Shown in pieces: positions 54,926 to 64,000 of a stretch of DNA of 64,000 nucleotides (positions within the stretch are counted from its first letter, which is position 1; each line of letters begins with the position of its first letter). The translations under genes were made by a program, and so were the position numbers. Under the pieces are notes generated by a model that made no database searches, was not told the DNA's origin, and saw only the letters and a program-made list of their open reading frames with translations. The DNA comes from Collimonas fungivorans (GTDB lineage Bacteria; Pseudomonadota; Gammaproteobacteria; Burkholderiales; Burkholderiaceae_D), in assembly GCF_001584145.1 (NCBI RefSeq), contig NZ_CP013232.1:1-64000 (forward strand), in the 5' to 3' direction.

Positions 54926-57400
54926 TCAGGCGACTATGGTGAAAACAACTGGCCCTGCCAGTTGTTCCGCGTAGGCGTCGTTGGCGAGGAACCAGGCTTT
55001 GTACGAACCGGCTGCAAGCTTGCTGATATCCAGGGTGACCTGGCCGCTGAGCGACGACGCGTACTGGTACACGCTATAGGTTTTATAACCTGCTTGGTCC
55101 GGGACCCTGCTGTTCAATGGAAATACGCCGACCCAGTTGCGGCTGTTCAGCTTCTGGGCCGGGGTGCTGTAGTTAAAGACAATCGTGCTGCCCTGGCGCA
55201 CGATCGGCGTCGCTGTCGACAAGGTCGATGGCGTGATGACGCCGATCTGCGGATCGGTCCATGCCGGCCAGGGGCTTTCCACGTGCCCTGCCAGACGGCG
55301 CCAGAAACTCGGGTCGGAATCGGCTTTCACGCTGAAGTCATACCACCCTTTGGCAGCCCAGACCGGCGCCGGTATGCTGAGCGTTTGTCCAGCGCCGACC
55401 AGGTAGCGCTGCGGCAGGCCGGAAAACGGGCCGGTGTTGTGGGTGATGGTGAAGGTGCAGGGCCTGGACGCCGCCTGGTTGGACAGCGTCAGCACAATCG
55501 CGGCGCGGAAAAAGTCGTCGTGGGCGCGCACTTCCGGCAGGCCGTTGGAGCCATTGCCTGCATTTAAAAAACTGCCGCGCATTTCCCTGAAAAACCCGTT
55601 CGGGCCGTGCACGCGCAGTTCGTAGTCATTGCTGGTCCAGTTGCCGATCTTGACTTCAGGCAGGCTCTTGCCTGCTTCAACCGCGTAGTGCCATGGCCCG
55701 TCCGTGCGCAGGTTGGAGTAGGCGATGAATGCTGCGCCGGTGCGCCCCGTGTTGCCGAACTTGAGCGTCAGCTCGCGGTGACCGGAGGATGCCGATACCT
55801 TGCCGTCGACGCACAGCTGGTACGGCAGCGGACAGGCAGGACGCGGCTTGCGGTTCGATTCCTGCACCGGCAGCGTTTGCTGCACGGGAGGAACCGCATC
55901 TACCGGGGAATTCACTTCATGGTAGGGTGGCGCCGGCGTGATCCGCGGCCATGCCTTGTTCGGATTCTTGAAATCGAAAGCCGACGTCAGGTCGCCGCAT
56001 ACTGCGCGGCGCCATGGCGAGATATTCTGGCAGCTGATTTTTTCCCGCTCCAGTCCTTTGCCGGCCACCAGCCACTCTTCCAGGAAGCGCAGCACGGAGG
56101 TATGGTCGAACAGCTGGGAACAGACGCGCCCGCCTTTGCTCCACGGCGAAATCACCATCATCGGCACGCGCGGCCCCAGGCCCTTCGACTCCTGGTTGTA
56201 GAGTTCGCCTGCGGTCGGATCGGTCAGCGTGGTCAATCCCTTGTCGGCGTTGAGCGGCGGGATATTGGGCGGCATGTGATCGAAAAAGCCGTCGTTCTCA
56301 TCGTAGTTGATCAGGAATACGGTCTTCGACCACACCTCGGGATTGCTGGCGAGCGCATCCAGCAGCCGGGACGAAAGGTCTTCGCCGGCGTTGGGCGAGG
56401 CCTCCGGATGTTCGCAGTATTCGTAGGGAGCAAAGATCCACGACACTTGCGGCAAGGTGGTCTTGCCGGTGGTGCTGTTGATGCCGTCGATATCGCGCTT
56501 GAAGGCCTGGACCAGCAGATCACCTTTGGTTCCTGCCGTGTTGTCCTTGGTCGAGCCAGGGATCAGCGCCCGTCCCTTGATATATAAGGGCGAGGTCGGT
56601 TTCAGCCTGCTGCCGTCGCTTTCGACGCGGAACTGCTTGAAGTAGGCCAGGTAGTTGTCGCCGTAGTTGTCGAATTCCTGATAAGCCTTCCAGCTGACGT
56701 TGTTGGCTTCCAGCACTTCGGCGTAGGTTTTCCAGTTTGGCGCGCCGGCGATGGTTGCCGGGCTGATATCGTCGTTGTTGATGTCGCCGTTGTAGATCGG
56801 GTTGGCGTTGTAGAGGCTGCCTTGGTTGAGTCCGGTGATATTGTCGCCGGCGCTGCCGGACAAGGCATAGAAGCGGTTGGGGTCGGTCGGCCCGAAAATC
56901 GAGCAGTGGTAGGCGTCGCAGATAGTGAAGGCGTCCGCCAGCGCGTAGTAGAAAGGCAGGTCGCCGCGGTCGAAGTAGCCCATGGTCTTGGCGCCCTTCT
57001 TGGAAATCCAGGCATCCCAGTTCTTCCAGGTGTTCTCGGACCCTTTCCAGCTGTGGTTCAGGCCGACCTTGGTGGCGTTGCTGCCTTGCGCATCGAAATG
57101 ATAGGGCAGCACGTAGGAAGCGCCAGCCTGCGTCGGCTGGTACCAGACCGGCTTGCCGCCGGGAAGCGAAATGGCGCGCGGATCGCCGTAGCCGCGCACG
57201 CCGGCCAGCATGCCGAAGTAATGGTCGAACGAGCGGTTTTCCTGCATGAAGATGACGATATGTTCAACGTCTGCAATCGTGCCGGTGCGGTTGTTGGCGG
57301 GCACCGCCAGCGCTTTCTGGATTGCGTCGGGAAGCGCGAAAGTGGCGCCGGCTGCGGCTGCGGCGCGCAGGAAATTACGTCTCGCTTTTGAATCCATCAT
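54926..57400 (-). CDS. Phosphocholine-specific phospholipase C (Tat-exported)
   Basis: An 824-residue acid-phosphatase-superfamily phospholipase C. The N terminus has a twin-arginine motif (ARRNFLRAAAAAGATFALPD). The catalytic domain shows VEHIVIFMQENRSFDHYFG, DAYHCSIFGPTDPNRFYALSG and NYDENDGFFDHMPP; two C-terminal beta domains follow at about 610-820. Such enzymes hydrolyse phosphatidylcholine or sphingomyelin outside the cell. It is convergent with the YadA-like gene; the two stop codons meet as TGATCA without any spacer. Confidence 0.9.
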   Translation of the reverse strand: MMDSKARRNFLRAAAAAGATFALPDAIQKALAVPANNRTGTIADVEHIVIFMQENRSFDHYFGMLAGVRGYGDPRAISLPGGKPVWYQPTQAGASYVLPYHFDAQGSNATKVGLNHSWKGSENTWKNWDAWISKKGAKTMGYFDRGDLPFYYALADAFTICDAYHCSIFGPTDPNRFYALSGSAGDNITGLNQGSLYNANPIYNGDINNDDISPATIAGAPNWKTYAEVLEANNVSWKAYQEFDNYGDNYLAYFKQFRVESDGSRLKPTSPLYIKGRALIPGSTKDNTAGTKGDLLVQAFKRDIDGINSTTGKTTLPQVSWIFAPYEYCEHPEASPNAGEDLSSRLLDALASNPEVWSKTVFLINYDENDGFFDHMPPNIPPLNADKGLTTLTDPTAGELYNQESKGLGPRVPMMVISPWSKGGRVCSQLFDHTSVLRFLEEWLVAGKGLEREKISCQNISPWRRAVCGDLTSAFDFKNPNKAWPRITPAPPYHEVNSPVDAVPPVQQTLPVQESNRKPRPACPLPYQLCVDGKVSASSGHRELTLKFGNTGRTGAAFIAYSNLRTDGPWHYAVEAGKSLPEVKIGNWTSNDYELRVHGPNGFFREMRGSFLNAGNGSNGLPEVRAHDDFFRAAIVLTLSNQAASRPCTFTITHNTGPFSGLPQRYLVGAGQTLSIPAPVWAAKGWYDFSVKADSDPSFWRRLAGHVESPWPAWTDPQIGVITPSTLSTATPIVRQGSTIVFNYSTPAQKLNSRNWVGVFPLNSRVPDQAGYKTYSVYQYASSLSGQVTLDISKLAAGSYKAWFLANDAYAEQLAGPVVFTIVA

Positions 57401-57543
57401 CGTCCCTCAGTTGGCTCAGTTGATCTGCACACCAGGATTGATTTGAGCGCATTGCCTTGGCTGGATAAGCAAGGTTGCGCATCAGCGGCGTTGAGTCTAA
57501 CGGGGGTTTGTTACTGCGTGATGACTGGCGCGGACCGAGCCGC

Positions 57544-57566
57544 GCGCCGGCAGTGCATGCCGGCGC
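57544..57566 (-). terminator. Hairpin after isocitrate dehydrogenase
   Basis: A perfect 9-bp stem (GCGCCGGCA with TGCCGGCGC) around a five-base loop lies 52-74 bases past the dehydrogenase stop on the minus strand. No T run follows, so the terminator role is uncertain. Confidence 0.4.
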
Positions 57567-57617
57567 AAATACGGCTCCAGGATGGAAGGTAGTTTAGCGT
57601 GCGCAGATCGTTGCGGT

Positions 57618-58655
57618 TCAGGCCGCCTGCAGCCTGCGTATGATCGCTTCGGTGAATTCGCGGGTGGATGCCTTGCCCTTGAGATCGCCGGTAGCCACAT
57701 GGTCTTTGTTGAGCGTATCGGTAATCGCGGTGCGCAGCCGCAGCGCCAGGTCCTTGTGGCCGACATGGTCCAGCATCTGGCCGGCTGCCAGCAGCAGCGA
57801 AATCGGGTTGGCGATACCCTTGCCGGCGATGTCCGGCGCCGAGCCGTGCACTGCTTCGAAGATGGCGCAGTCGTCGCCGATATTGGCGCCGGGCGCCATG
57901 CCCAGGCCGCCTACCAGGCCGGCCATCTGGTCCGACAGGATGTCGCCGAACAGGTTGGTGCACAGGAGCATGTCGAACTGCCAGGGATTGAGCACCAGCT
58001 GCATCGCGCAGGCGTCGACGATCATGTCGTTCATCTGTACCCGGCCTTCGTATTCTCGTGCGATTTCCCGCGCGGCTTCGAGGAAGATGCCGGTCAGCGC
58101 CTTGAGGATATTGGCTTTGTGAACTACGGTGATTTTCTTGCGGCCGTTCTTGACTGCGTATTCGAAGGCGAAGCGCGCGATCTTCTTGCAGGCTTCGCGC
58201 GTGTTGATGCCGGTCGAGACTGCCACGGCGCGTGGATCGTCGCCGACCGGGATGTAGTATTCATGCGCCACATAGAAGCCGCCGATGTTTTCCCGCACCA
58301 GCACGATGTCGATATCTTCGAAGCGGCCGGGCACGATGGTCACTGCAGGGCGCACATTGGCGTACAGCTGGAATTCTTCGCGCAAGCGCACGTTGGAGGA
58401 ACGGAAGCCTTCGCCTATCGGCGTGGTCAGCGGGCCTTTCAGGGCCAGTTTGTTCTTGCGGATGCTGGCCAGTGTGGCGGCCGGCAGCGGGTCGCCGGCG
58501 CTGGTGACGCCGGCCACGCCTGCCTGCTGGATATCCCAGGAAAACGGAGAGCCCAATGCGTCCAGCACCTTGACCGTGGCTTCGACGACTTCAGGGCCGA
58601 TGCCGTCGCCGGGAATCAGCGTGGCGGGAATTTGGTTTAGTGTCGGGCTGTTCAT
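57618..58655 (-). CDS. NAD-type isocitrate dehydrogenase
   Basis: A 345-residue member of the isocitrate/isopropylmalate dehydrogenase family, starting at MNSPTLNQIPATLIPGDGIG. LKGPLTTPIGEGFRSSNVRL and LYANVRPAV are the substrate-binding segments of the NAD-dependent isocitrate group; NLFGDILSDQMAGLVGGLGM and FEAVHGSAPDIAGKGIANP complete the family signature. It oxidises isocitrate to 2-oxoglutarate in the citrate cycle. An upstream in-frame start at 58712 would add 19 residues unlike the family and is rejected. Confidence 0.9.
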   Translation of the reverse strand: MNSPTLNQIPATLIPGDGIGPEVVEATVKVLDALGSPFSWDIQQAGVAGVTSAGDPLPAATLASIRKNKLALKGPLTTPIGEGFRSSNVRLREEFQLYANVRPAVTIVPGRFEDIDIVLVRENIGGFYVAHEYYIPVGDDPRAVAVSTGINTREACKKIARFAFEYAVKNGRKKITVVHKANILKALTGIFLEAAREIAREYEGRVQMNDMIVDACAMQLVLNPWQFDMLLCTNLFGDILSDQMAGLVGGLGMAPGANIGDDCAIFEAVHGSAPDIAGKGIANPISLLLAAGQMLDHVGHKDLALRLRTAITDTLNKDHVATGDLKGKASTREFTEAIIRRLQAA

Positions 58656-58825
58656 GGAATCCTCTTGAGTGCATACGTGGTACAAACGTGTGGGGCAGGC
58701 GGTGAGATTCACAATATTAGCACCGCGAAGCTTTCGGGTAGTTTACAAAGACGTTACACGAGACAAGGCCCGCGGCATCGTTGTCGCGTTGAATTTCAAA
58801 CAAGGGAAGTGGGGCAGGTTGCCGC

Positions 58826-58854
58826 TGCGCCAGCCGCGGAATCGGGCTGGCGCA
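58826..58854 (-). terminator. Hairpin after ahpF
   Basis: TGCGCCAGCC and GGCTGGCGCA form a perfect 10-bp stem with a nine-base loop, 21-49 bases after the ahpF stop on the minus strand. There is no T run, so it is a probable but not classical terminator. Confidence 0.5.
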
Positions 58855-58874
58855 AATACTGCGTTGGTTACTTC

Positions 58875-60470
58875 TTAAGCAGCGACAGTCTCGGCCGCGG
58901 CAGCGACGTCTTCTTCATCCGACACCGAACTGCGGATCAGGTGATCGAATGCGCTCAGCGATGCCTTGGCGCCCTCGCCGACCGCGATCACGATCTGCTT
59001 GAACGGCACGGTAGTGACGTCACCGGCGGCGAACACGCCGGGGATCGAGGTCTGGCCCTTGGCGTCGACTTCGATTTCGCCGTGGCGCGACAGGGCGATC
59101 GTGCCCTTCAGCCATTCGGTGTTCGGCACCAGGCCGATCTGCACGAACACACCTTCCAGCTCGACCTTGTGCACGGCATCGGTCTTGCGGTCCTTGTAGA
59201 CCAGGCCGTTGACCTTCTTGCTGTCGCCGGTGATTTCGGTGGTTTGCGCCGAAGTGAACACAGTGACGTTTTTCAGGCTGTGCAGCTTGCGTTGCAGCAC
59301 GGCGTCAGCGCGCAGTTCGTCGCCGAATTCGATCAGCGTTACGTGCGACACCAGGCCGGCCAGGTCGATTGCCGCTTCCACGCCGGAGTTGCCGCCGCCG
59401 ATCACCGCCACGCGCTTGCCCTTGAACAGCGGGCCGTCGCAGTGCGGACAATAGGCGACGCCGTGGTTACGGTATTCGCGTTCGCCCGGCACGTTTATTT
59501 CGCGCCAGCGGGCGCCGGTGGCCAGCACCACGGTCTTGCTCTTGAGCGAGCCGCCGTTGGCCAGCTTGATTTCGATCAGCTTGCCTGGCACCAGCTCTGA
59601 GGCCAGCTGCACGTTCATGATGTCGACTTCATAGCTCTTGACGTGCTGTTCCAGCGCAGTGGCGAATTTCGGTCCTTCGGTTTCCTTGACGGAGACGAAG
59701 TTCTCGATCGCCAGCGTATCCAGCACCTGGCCGCCGAAACGTTCCGACACCACGCCGGTGCGGATGCCCTTGCGTGCGGCATAAATCGCAGCCGCAGCAC
59801 CGGCAGGGCCGCCGCCGACGATCAGCACGTCGTAAGGCGCCTTGGCGCTCAGTTCGACCGCCTTGCGGGCGCCGGCGCCGGTGTCCAGCTTGGCGAGGAT
59901 TTCTTCGACGCTGGTGCGGCCCTGGCCGAACACTTCACCGTTCAGGTAAGTGGTTGGCACGGCCATGATTTCGCGTTTTTCCACTTCGTCCTGGAACAGT
60001 GCGCCGTCGATGGTGGACTGGCGGATGCGCGGATTGATCAGCGCCATCACGTTCAGGGCCTGCACGACTTCAGGGCAGTTCTGGCAAGACAGGGAGATAT
60101 AGGTTTCGAATACATAATCGCCATCCAGGTTGCGGATCTGCTCGATCACGGCTTCGTCCAGTTTCACCGGGTGGCCGCCGACTTGCAGCAAAGCCAGAAC
60201 CAGCGAAGTGAATTCGTGGCCCATCGGGATCGCGGCAAAGCGGATGCCGGTATCGACGCCAGGGCGGTTGATGGAGAACGACGGTTTGCGTTCGTTGTCG
60301 TCGCTGCGCTCGATCAGCGTGATGCGATCCGACAGCGTGGCGATTTCCTGCAACAGCGATTGCAGTTCACGAGACTTGTCACCGGTGTCCAGCGACGCAA
60401 CGATCTCAATCGGTTGCACGATTTTTTCCAAATAGCTTTTCAATTGGGTTTTGAGATTTGCATCCAGCAT
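58875..60470 (-). CDS. ahpF: Alkyl hydroperoxide reductase subunit F
   Basis: A 531-residue flavoprotein starting at [16 protein letters not shown]. The N-terminal glutaredoxin-like domain has CQNC ([10 protein letters not shown]); the thioredoxin-reductase-like part has the FAD site [18 protein letters not shown], the redox pair in [13 protein letters not shown], and [19 protein letters not shown] for NADH. It passes electrons from NADH to AhpC. It follows ahpC on the same strand with a stable hairpin in the gap. Confidence 0.97.
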   Translation of the reverse strand: MLDANLKTQLKSYLEKIVQPIEIVASLDTGDKSRELQSLLQEIATLSDRITLIERSDDNERKPSFSINRPGVDTGIRFAAIPMGHEFTSLVLALLQVGGHPVKLDEAVIEQIRNLDGDYVFETYISLSCQNCPEVVQALNVMALINPRIRQSTIDGALFQDEVEKREIMAVPTTYLNGEVFGQGRTSVEEILAKLDTGAGARKAVELSAKAPYDVLIVGGGPAGAAAAIYAARKGIRTGVVSERFGGQVLDTLAIENFVSVKETEGPKFATALEQHVKSYEVDIMNVQLASELVPGKLIEIKLANGGSLKSKTVVLATGARWREINVPGEREYRNHGVAYCPHCDGPLFKGKRVAVIGGGNSGVEAAIDLAGLVSHVTLIEFGDELRADAVLQRKLHSLKNVTVFTSAQTTEITGDSKKVNGLVYKDRKTDAVHKVELEGVFVQIGLVPNTEWLKGTIALSRHGEIEVDAKGQTSIPGVFAAGDVTTVPFKQIVIAVGEGAKASLSAFDHLIRSSVSDEEDVAAAAETVAA

Positions 60471-60512
60471 GGCGGTTCCTTGCATTCGTGACAATAAATT
60501 AGGGGTGCTGCG

Positions 60513-60540
60513 GGTCCGAACCCCGCCTGGGGCCCGGACC
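60513..60540 (-). promoter_or_regulatory. Stable hairpin between ahpC and ahpF
   Basis: Read on the minus strand, GGTCCGGGCCCC pairs over all 12 positions with GGGGTTCGGACC (two G-U pairs) around an AGGC loop, between the ahpC stop and the ahpF start. A likely role is partial termination or mRNA stabilisation, giving more AhpC than AhpF. Confidence 0.6.
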
Positions 60541-60558
60541 GTAAAACACTTGCGGGTA

Positions 60559-61122
60559 TTAGATCTTGCCGACCAGGTCCAGCGATGGCGTCAGGGTAGC
60601 TTCGCCTTCTTGCCACTTGGCTGGGCAAACTTCACCTGGGTGCGATGCAACGTATTGCGCTGCTTTGACTTTGCGCAGCAGTTCGGAAGCGTCGCGGCCG
60701 ATGCCGTTGTCATGGATTTCGTACAGCTTGATCAGGCCTTCCGGATTGATCACGAAAGTACCGCGCAGGGCCAGGCCTTCTTCTTCGATCAGCACTTCAA
60801 AGTTGCGCGACAGGGTTGTGGTTGGATCGCCGATCAGCGGGTAGTTCACTTTCTTGATCGCGTCCGATGTGTCATGCCATGCTTTGTGAGCGAAATGGGT
60901 GTCGGTCGAGATGCCGTAGATTTCCACGCCCAGTTTCTGGAATTCAGCGTAGTTGTCGGCCAGGTCTTCCAGCTCAGTCGGGCAGACGAAAGTGAAGTCA
61001 GCCGGGTAGAAAACGAATACCGACCATTTGCCCTTCAGGGTGTCCTGGGTGACCGGCACGAACTTGCCGTTATGGAGAGCAGTTGCAGAGAACGGTTTAA
61101 CTTGGGTATTGATCAAAGACAT
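60559..61122 (-). CDS. ahpC: Alkyl hydroperoxide reductase subunit C (peroxiredoxin)
   Basis: A 187-residue typical 2-Cys peroxiredoxin starting at [20 protein letters not shown], with AAGGAAAACACT before the ATG. The peroxidatic Cys is in [20 protein letters not shown] and the resolving Cys in [11 protein letters not shown] near the C terminus. It reduces organic and hydrogen peroxides using AhpF. The upstream gap is AT-rich and shared with a divergent 5'-nucleotidase gene; I see no convincing OxyR site. Confidence 0.98.
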   Translation of the reverse strand: MSLINTQVKPFSATALHNGKFVPVTQDTLKGKWSVFVFYPADFTFVCPTELEDLADNYAEFQKLGVEIYGISTDTHFAHKAWHDTSDAIKKVNYPLIGDPTTTLSRNFEVLIEEEGLALRGTFVINPEGLIKLYEIHDNGIGRDASELLRKVKAAQYVASHPGEVCPAKWQEGEATLTPSLDLVGKI

Positions 61123-61566
61123 AGTGTTTTCCTTACTAAGGCTGGGTTGAAGAAATCTAGGTAGCAACGATAAACCAGGTTGGTTCATTTGTATAATTGA
61201 TTTAATTTTGTGTTTCGATTCATAATAACTATCGACAACAGGTCAAATTCTCCTTTAAGTGCGGTTTTGCTTGGTATAAATCATGCTTTCAGGCAATCGA
61301 TAGAAAACTGGGCCAGAAATGAATGGACGTTTAATCGGGCTATTAGTTTAAGCAAACTGCCCGGATTCGTCATGCCGAGATCATAGTCGAAGAACAAAAC
61401 CCTGCGGGCGTGCAAGGTAGTGGCGCATGTATCAGCGCATGTAACGCAATGTAATGACCCGGAAATATTTCCAAAATATAATTTCCGCCCGGAACGCCTC
61501 AAAAAGCGCGTAACAGTGGCGCCAGCTTCTTACCAAGATCAGCCGATAATATTTCCGAAAGTTCTC
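61123..61566. other. 444-base divergent promoter region
   Basis: Between ahpC (minus) and the 5'-nucleotidase lipoprotein (plus). AT-rich near ahpC (61180-61260), where an ATAG half-element occurs on the minus strand, but this is not enough to call an OxyR site. No gene seen. Confidence 0.4.
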
Positions 61567-63672
61567 ATGCACAAAAAGATATGTCTGACCGCCCTGGCCG
61601 CATTGGCCGCTTTGGCTGTTGCCGGTTGCGGCAGCAACGGCAGCAGCAACCTTGGCGTCAACAGCCCCGACAATGCGATTCCCGAGGGAACGGTACTGAA
61701 GCTCGGACTGTTAGAGACTACGGATATTCACCAGAACGTGCTGAGCTACGACTATTACGGCTTGAAGGCCGACACCAGCCTCGGCCTTGAGCGCACCGCG
61801 ACCTTGATCAAGGGTGCGCGCCAGGAAAACCCGAACAACGTCCTGCTGGACGACGGCGACGTCATCCAGGGCACCTTGCTCGGTGATTACCAGGCGGTGG
61901 CTGCGCCGGTCACCTGCAGCGGCACGCTGGCGGTGCACAAGGTGATGAACGCCCTGAAGTACGACGGCGCCGGCATGGGCAACCACGAATTCAACTACGG
62001 CCTCGATTTCCTGAGCCAGATCACCAATACCGACTTCGGCGTGCCAGGCGTGCAAAAAGGCAGCAACTGCGGCGCGCCGAATTTCCCGCTGGTGCTGTCC
62101 AACGTGGTTGGCGTTTCGTCAGGCAAGCCGATCTTCAATCCCTATGCCTTGGTCGCCAAACAGTTCACCGCTACCAAGCCCGACGGCAGCAGCATGAATG
62201 TGCCGCTGAACGTCGGCATCATCAGCTTCGTGCCGCCGCAGATCATGGACTGGGACCAGAAAAACCTGGCCGGCAAGGTCATGGTCAACGGCGTGCAGGA
62301 ATCGGCGCTGAAGTATGTGCCGGAGATGCGCAGCAAGGGCGCCGACCTGGTGGTGGCGCTGTCGCACGGTGGCCTGGATGCCTCGCCGTACAGCCCGAAA
62401 ATGGAAAACGGCAGCCTGTACCTGGCCACCACCGGCATCGACGCCTTGATGCTGGGCCACGCCCACCTGATTTTCCCGCAAGCGCGTGAAGCCGGCGCGC
62501 CTGCCATCGACGCTTCGCTGGCGGCCTTGCCGAGCACCCTGGTCGATACCAGCAAGGGCCTGGTCAACGGCATTCCGGCAGTGATGGCGCAGAGCTGGGG
62601 CCGGCGCCTGGGCATCATCAAGATGGTGTTGAAATACCAGGGCGGCAAATGGGTAGTGCAAAAAGACCAGACCAGCGTCGAAGCGCGCGGTTTCAAATAT
62701 GCCGACGGCAAGACCAATATCGACGCCGATCCTTCGATTGCGCCGCTGGTCGCCACCGAGCACCAGGCTACCTTGTCCTACGCCACGCAGCCGCTGGGCA
62801 CTACGACGGATTTCGAGATGTCGGCGTACTTCTCGCTGGTGGGCGACGTCAGCGCGATCCAGATCGTCAACCAGGCGCAGATCGACTATGTGAAAACCTT
62901 CCTCGCCAGTTCCACCGATCCGGTCCTGGCCAGCTACAAGTCGATTCCGGTGATTTCCTGCAGCGCGCCGTTCAAGGCCGGCCGCAATGGCCCTACCGAC
63001 TTTACCGACGTCGCTCCGGGCGCATCCCCGGCAACGCCGTTCGGTTTGCAGGTCCGCAATCCGGGTGATTTGTACTTGTACGGCAACAACAACCTGCAAG
63101 CGGTCAAGATCAAGGGTTCCGACCTGAAAAACTGGCTGGAAACCGCGGCCAAGCAATTCGCCATGATCAATCCGGCCAGCACCGGCGAGCAAGACCTGGT
63201 GCCGTCCTATTCGACCATCTTCAACTACGATGTGTTCTACGCCGAAAACAACGCGATGCAGTACCAGATCGACGTCACCAAACCGGCCGGCAGCCGCATC
63301 GTCAACCTGACCTACGCCGGCAAGGCGGTAGCCGACAGCGACGACTTCATCGTCGCCACCAATGACTACCGCGCGGGCGGCGGCGGCAACGTGCCGGGCA
63401 TCGACGGCAGCAAGACCATCATCAAGTCGCCGGACGCCAGCCAGGCGGTGGTCAGCGCCTACCTGAAAAAACAGGGCAAGGTCACCAATGCGGCAAACGG
63501 CAGCGGGCAAAGCTGGAGTTTCGTCAAAGTGGCTACGCAAGGCCCGGTCATCCTGCGTTCGGCGCCGGGCAAGATGGCGGTGGCGCAAGCGTTGGGCCTG
63601 GGGCGGGTGACGGCGGAAGGCGCGCTGGATGCCAGCGGTTTTGCCAAGTATGCAATCGACTTGAGCAAATGA
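61567..63672 (+). CDS. Lipoprotein 5'-nucleotidase / cyclic phosphodiesterase
   Basis: A 701-residue exported metallophosphoesterase starting at MHKKICLTALAALAALAVAG, with lipobox AVAGC. An upstream in-frame ATG at 61420 lacks signal-like sequence and is rejected. Metal-binding motifs are LETTDIHQN, a DDGDVIQGTLLGDY loop, MGNHEFNYGLDFL and LGHAHLIFP. The C-terminal 5'-nucleotidase domain extends from about 430 onward. It is likely a periplasmic 5'-nucleotidase/2',3'-cyclic-nucleotide phosphodiesterase that scavenges phosphate and nucleosides. Its stop overlaps the next gene (ATGATGA context). Confidence 0.85.
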   Translation: MHKKICLTALAALAALAVAGCGSNGSSNLGVNSPDNAIPEGTVLKLGLLETTDIHQNVLSYDYYGLKADTSLGLERTATLIKGARQENPNNVLLDDGDVIQGTLLGDYQAVAAPVTCSGTLAVHKVMNALKYDGAGMGNHEFNYGLDFLSQITNTDFGVPGVQKGSNCGAPNFPLVLSNVVGVSSGKPIFNPYALVAKQFTATKPDGSSMNVPLNVGIISFVPPQIMDWDQKNLAGKVMVNGVQESALKYVPEMRSKGADLVVALSHGGLDASPYSPKMENGSLYLATTGIDALMLGHAHLIFPQAREAGAPAIDASLAALPSTLVDTSKGLVNGIPAVMAQSWGRRLGIIKMVLKYQGGKWVVQKDQTSVEARGFKYADGKTNIDADPSIAPLVATEHQATLSYATQPLGTTTDFEMSAYFSLVGDVSAIQIVNQAQIDYVKTFLASSTDPVLASYKSIPVISCSAPFKAGRNGPTDFTDVAPGASPATPFGLQVRNPGDLYLYGNNNLQAVKIKGSDLKNWLETAAKQFAMINPASTGEQDLVPSYSTIFNYDVFYAENNAMQYQIDVTKPAGSRIVNLTYAGKAVADSDDFIVATNDYRAGGGGNVPGIDGSKTIIKSPDASQAVVSAYLKKQGKVTNAANGSGQSWSFVKVATQGPVILRSAPGKMAVAQALGLGRVTAEGALDASGFAKYAIDLSK

Positions 63673-64000
63673 TGAAAAACAGGAAACCGCTTGCCGCTCT
63701 TGATAAGATCGCGTTCTTGCTGGTGGCTGCGGCGCTGGGTGCCTGCACCGGCGAGGTAGCACCGGACAATGCCCGCATCGAGTCGGTCGGCATGCTGGCC
63801 TTGCACGGCCGCCAGGTCAGCGCGATTACCCAGCTGCAAGCCTGGGCAGCAGCGGGGCGGCCGGTGGCGCAGCGCGAACTGGCGCTGGCGCTGGCGTCGA
63901 TTCCCGACCAGTCCGCGCAAGCCGGCGCCTGGCTGGAGAAAGCGGCGGCGGCGGGCGATACGGAATCCCGGTTTCAATTGGCGCAAGCGCTTTATCAAGG
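63669..64000 (+). CDS. Lipoprotein with Sel1/TPR-like repeats, cut by window end
   Basis: An open frame beginning with ATGATG, overlapping the nucleotidase stop by four bases. It encodes a signal-like N terminus (LDKIAFLLVAAALGACTG, lipobox LGAC) and then helical repeats (VAQRELALALASIPDQSAQA, WLEKAAAAGDTESRFQLAQA) of the Sel1 or TPR type. About 110 residues are visible and the gene continues past base 64000. It is coupled to the nucleotidase, so a shared periplasmic role is possible. Confidence 0.7.
   Translation, partial: MMKNRKPLAALDKIAFLLVAAALGACTGEVAPDNARIESVGMLALHGRQVSAITQLQAWAAAGRPVAQRELALALASIPDQSAQAGAWLEKAAAAGDTESRFQLAQALYQ

Noticed and set aside
61123..61188. Longer N terminus for AhpC
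   Set aside because: The family starts at MSLINTQ; the extra residues precede a good ribosome binding site and are not conserved.
61420..61566. Longer N terminus for the 5'-nucleotidase
   Set aside because: The lipoprotein signal begins at MHKKICLTALAALAAL; residues before it would block export.

Overview
The window opens at the start codon of dnaA and runs through dnaN and gyrB, so it is a chromosome linearised at the replication initiator. Core genes (DnaA, beta clamp, GyrB, AhpCF, NAD-type isocitrate dehydrogenase) are GC-rich and betaproteobacterial in style. A compact polyyne-type gene cluster (fatty acyl-AMP ligase, desaturase, desaturase, acyl carrier protein, desaturase, hydrolase, rubredoxin) together with an orphan VgrG / phospholipase D module and secreted hydrolases points to a Collimonas-like member of the Oxalobacteraceae. 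That assignment is inference; no rRNA gene is present to test it.

Layout. 1-5.4 kb: dnaA-dnaN-gyrB. 5.5-24 kb: an accessory region packed with defence and toxin-antitoxin genes. It begins with an AbiTii-like gene convergent to a minus-strand cluster of an N6-adenine DNA methyltransferase, a large GHL ATPase fused to a histidine-kinase core, a stand-alone receiver protein and an HNH nuclease; the last three are coupled by ATGA overlaps. This is the best candidate for an undescribed system. After it come an XRE regulator, REP-like palindromes, a SymE-like toxin, a CPBP protease, a lipoprotein plus McrA-like HNH nuclease, an AbiE pair, PrlF with a YhaV toxin broken by a nonsense codon, HipBA, a pRiA4b ORF-3 family protein, a pentapeptide-repeat protein, and mobile mystery proteins A and B (B is frameshifted). 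Several gene fragments show repeated insertion and deletion.

24-29.4 kb: a NicO/UreH-like membrane protein, a DUF899 protein, a glutathione transferase, a beta-propeller protein, an HTH regulator, thiopurine methyltransferase and an XRE protein. 29.5-32.5 kb: a Tat-exported GH35 beta-galactosidase with ricin-type lectin repeats. 33.1-39.7 kb: an orphan type VI secretion module (VgrG, a small exported protein, a PLD-family effector, a Sel1-repeat lipoprotein). 40.4-50.0 kb: an AraC regulator and the polyyne-type cluster, extended by a Rieske oxygenase and a second hydrolase. 50.3-57.4 kb: a lone ABC ATPase, a secreted zinc protease with a PA domain, a YadA-like head-repeat protein and a Tat-exported phospholipase C. 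57.6-64 kb: isocitrate dehydrogenase, ahpC-ahpF, a lipoprotein 5'-nucleotidase and the start of another lipoprotein gene, cut by the window end.

How the parts fit: the 5.5-24 kb block looks like a defence island built on the gyrB side of the origin region, whereas 29-57 kb is mainly an offensive and nutrient-acquisition arsenal (lectin-glycosidase, T6SS lipase, antifungal-type polyyne, secreted protease and phospholipase). No integrase, transposase, tRNA, rRNA or CRISPR array was seen.
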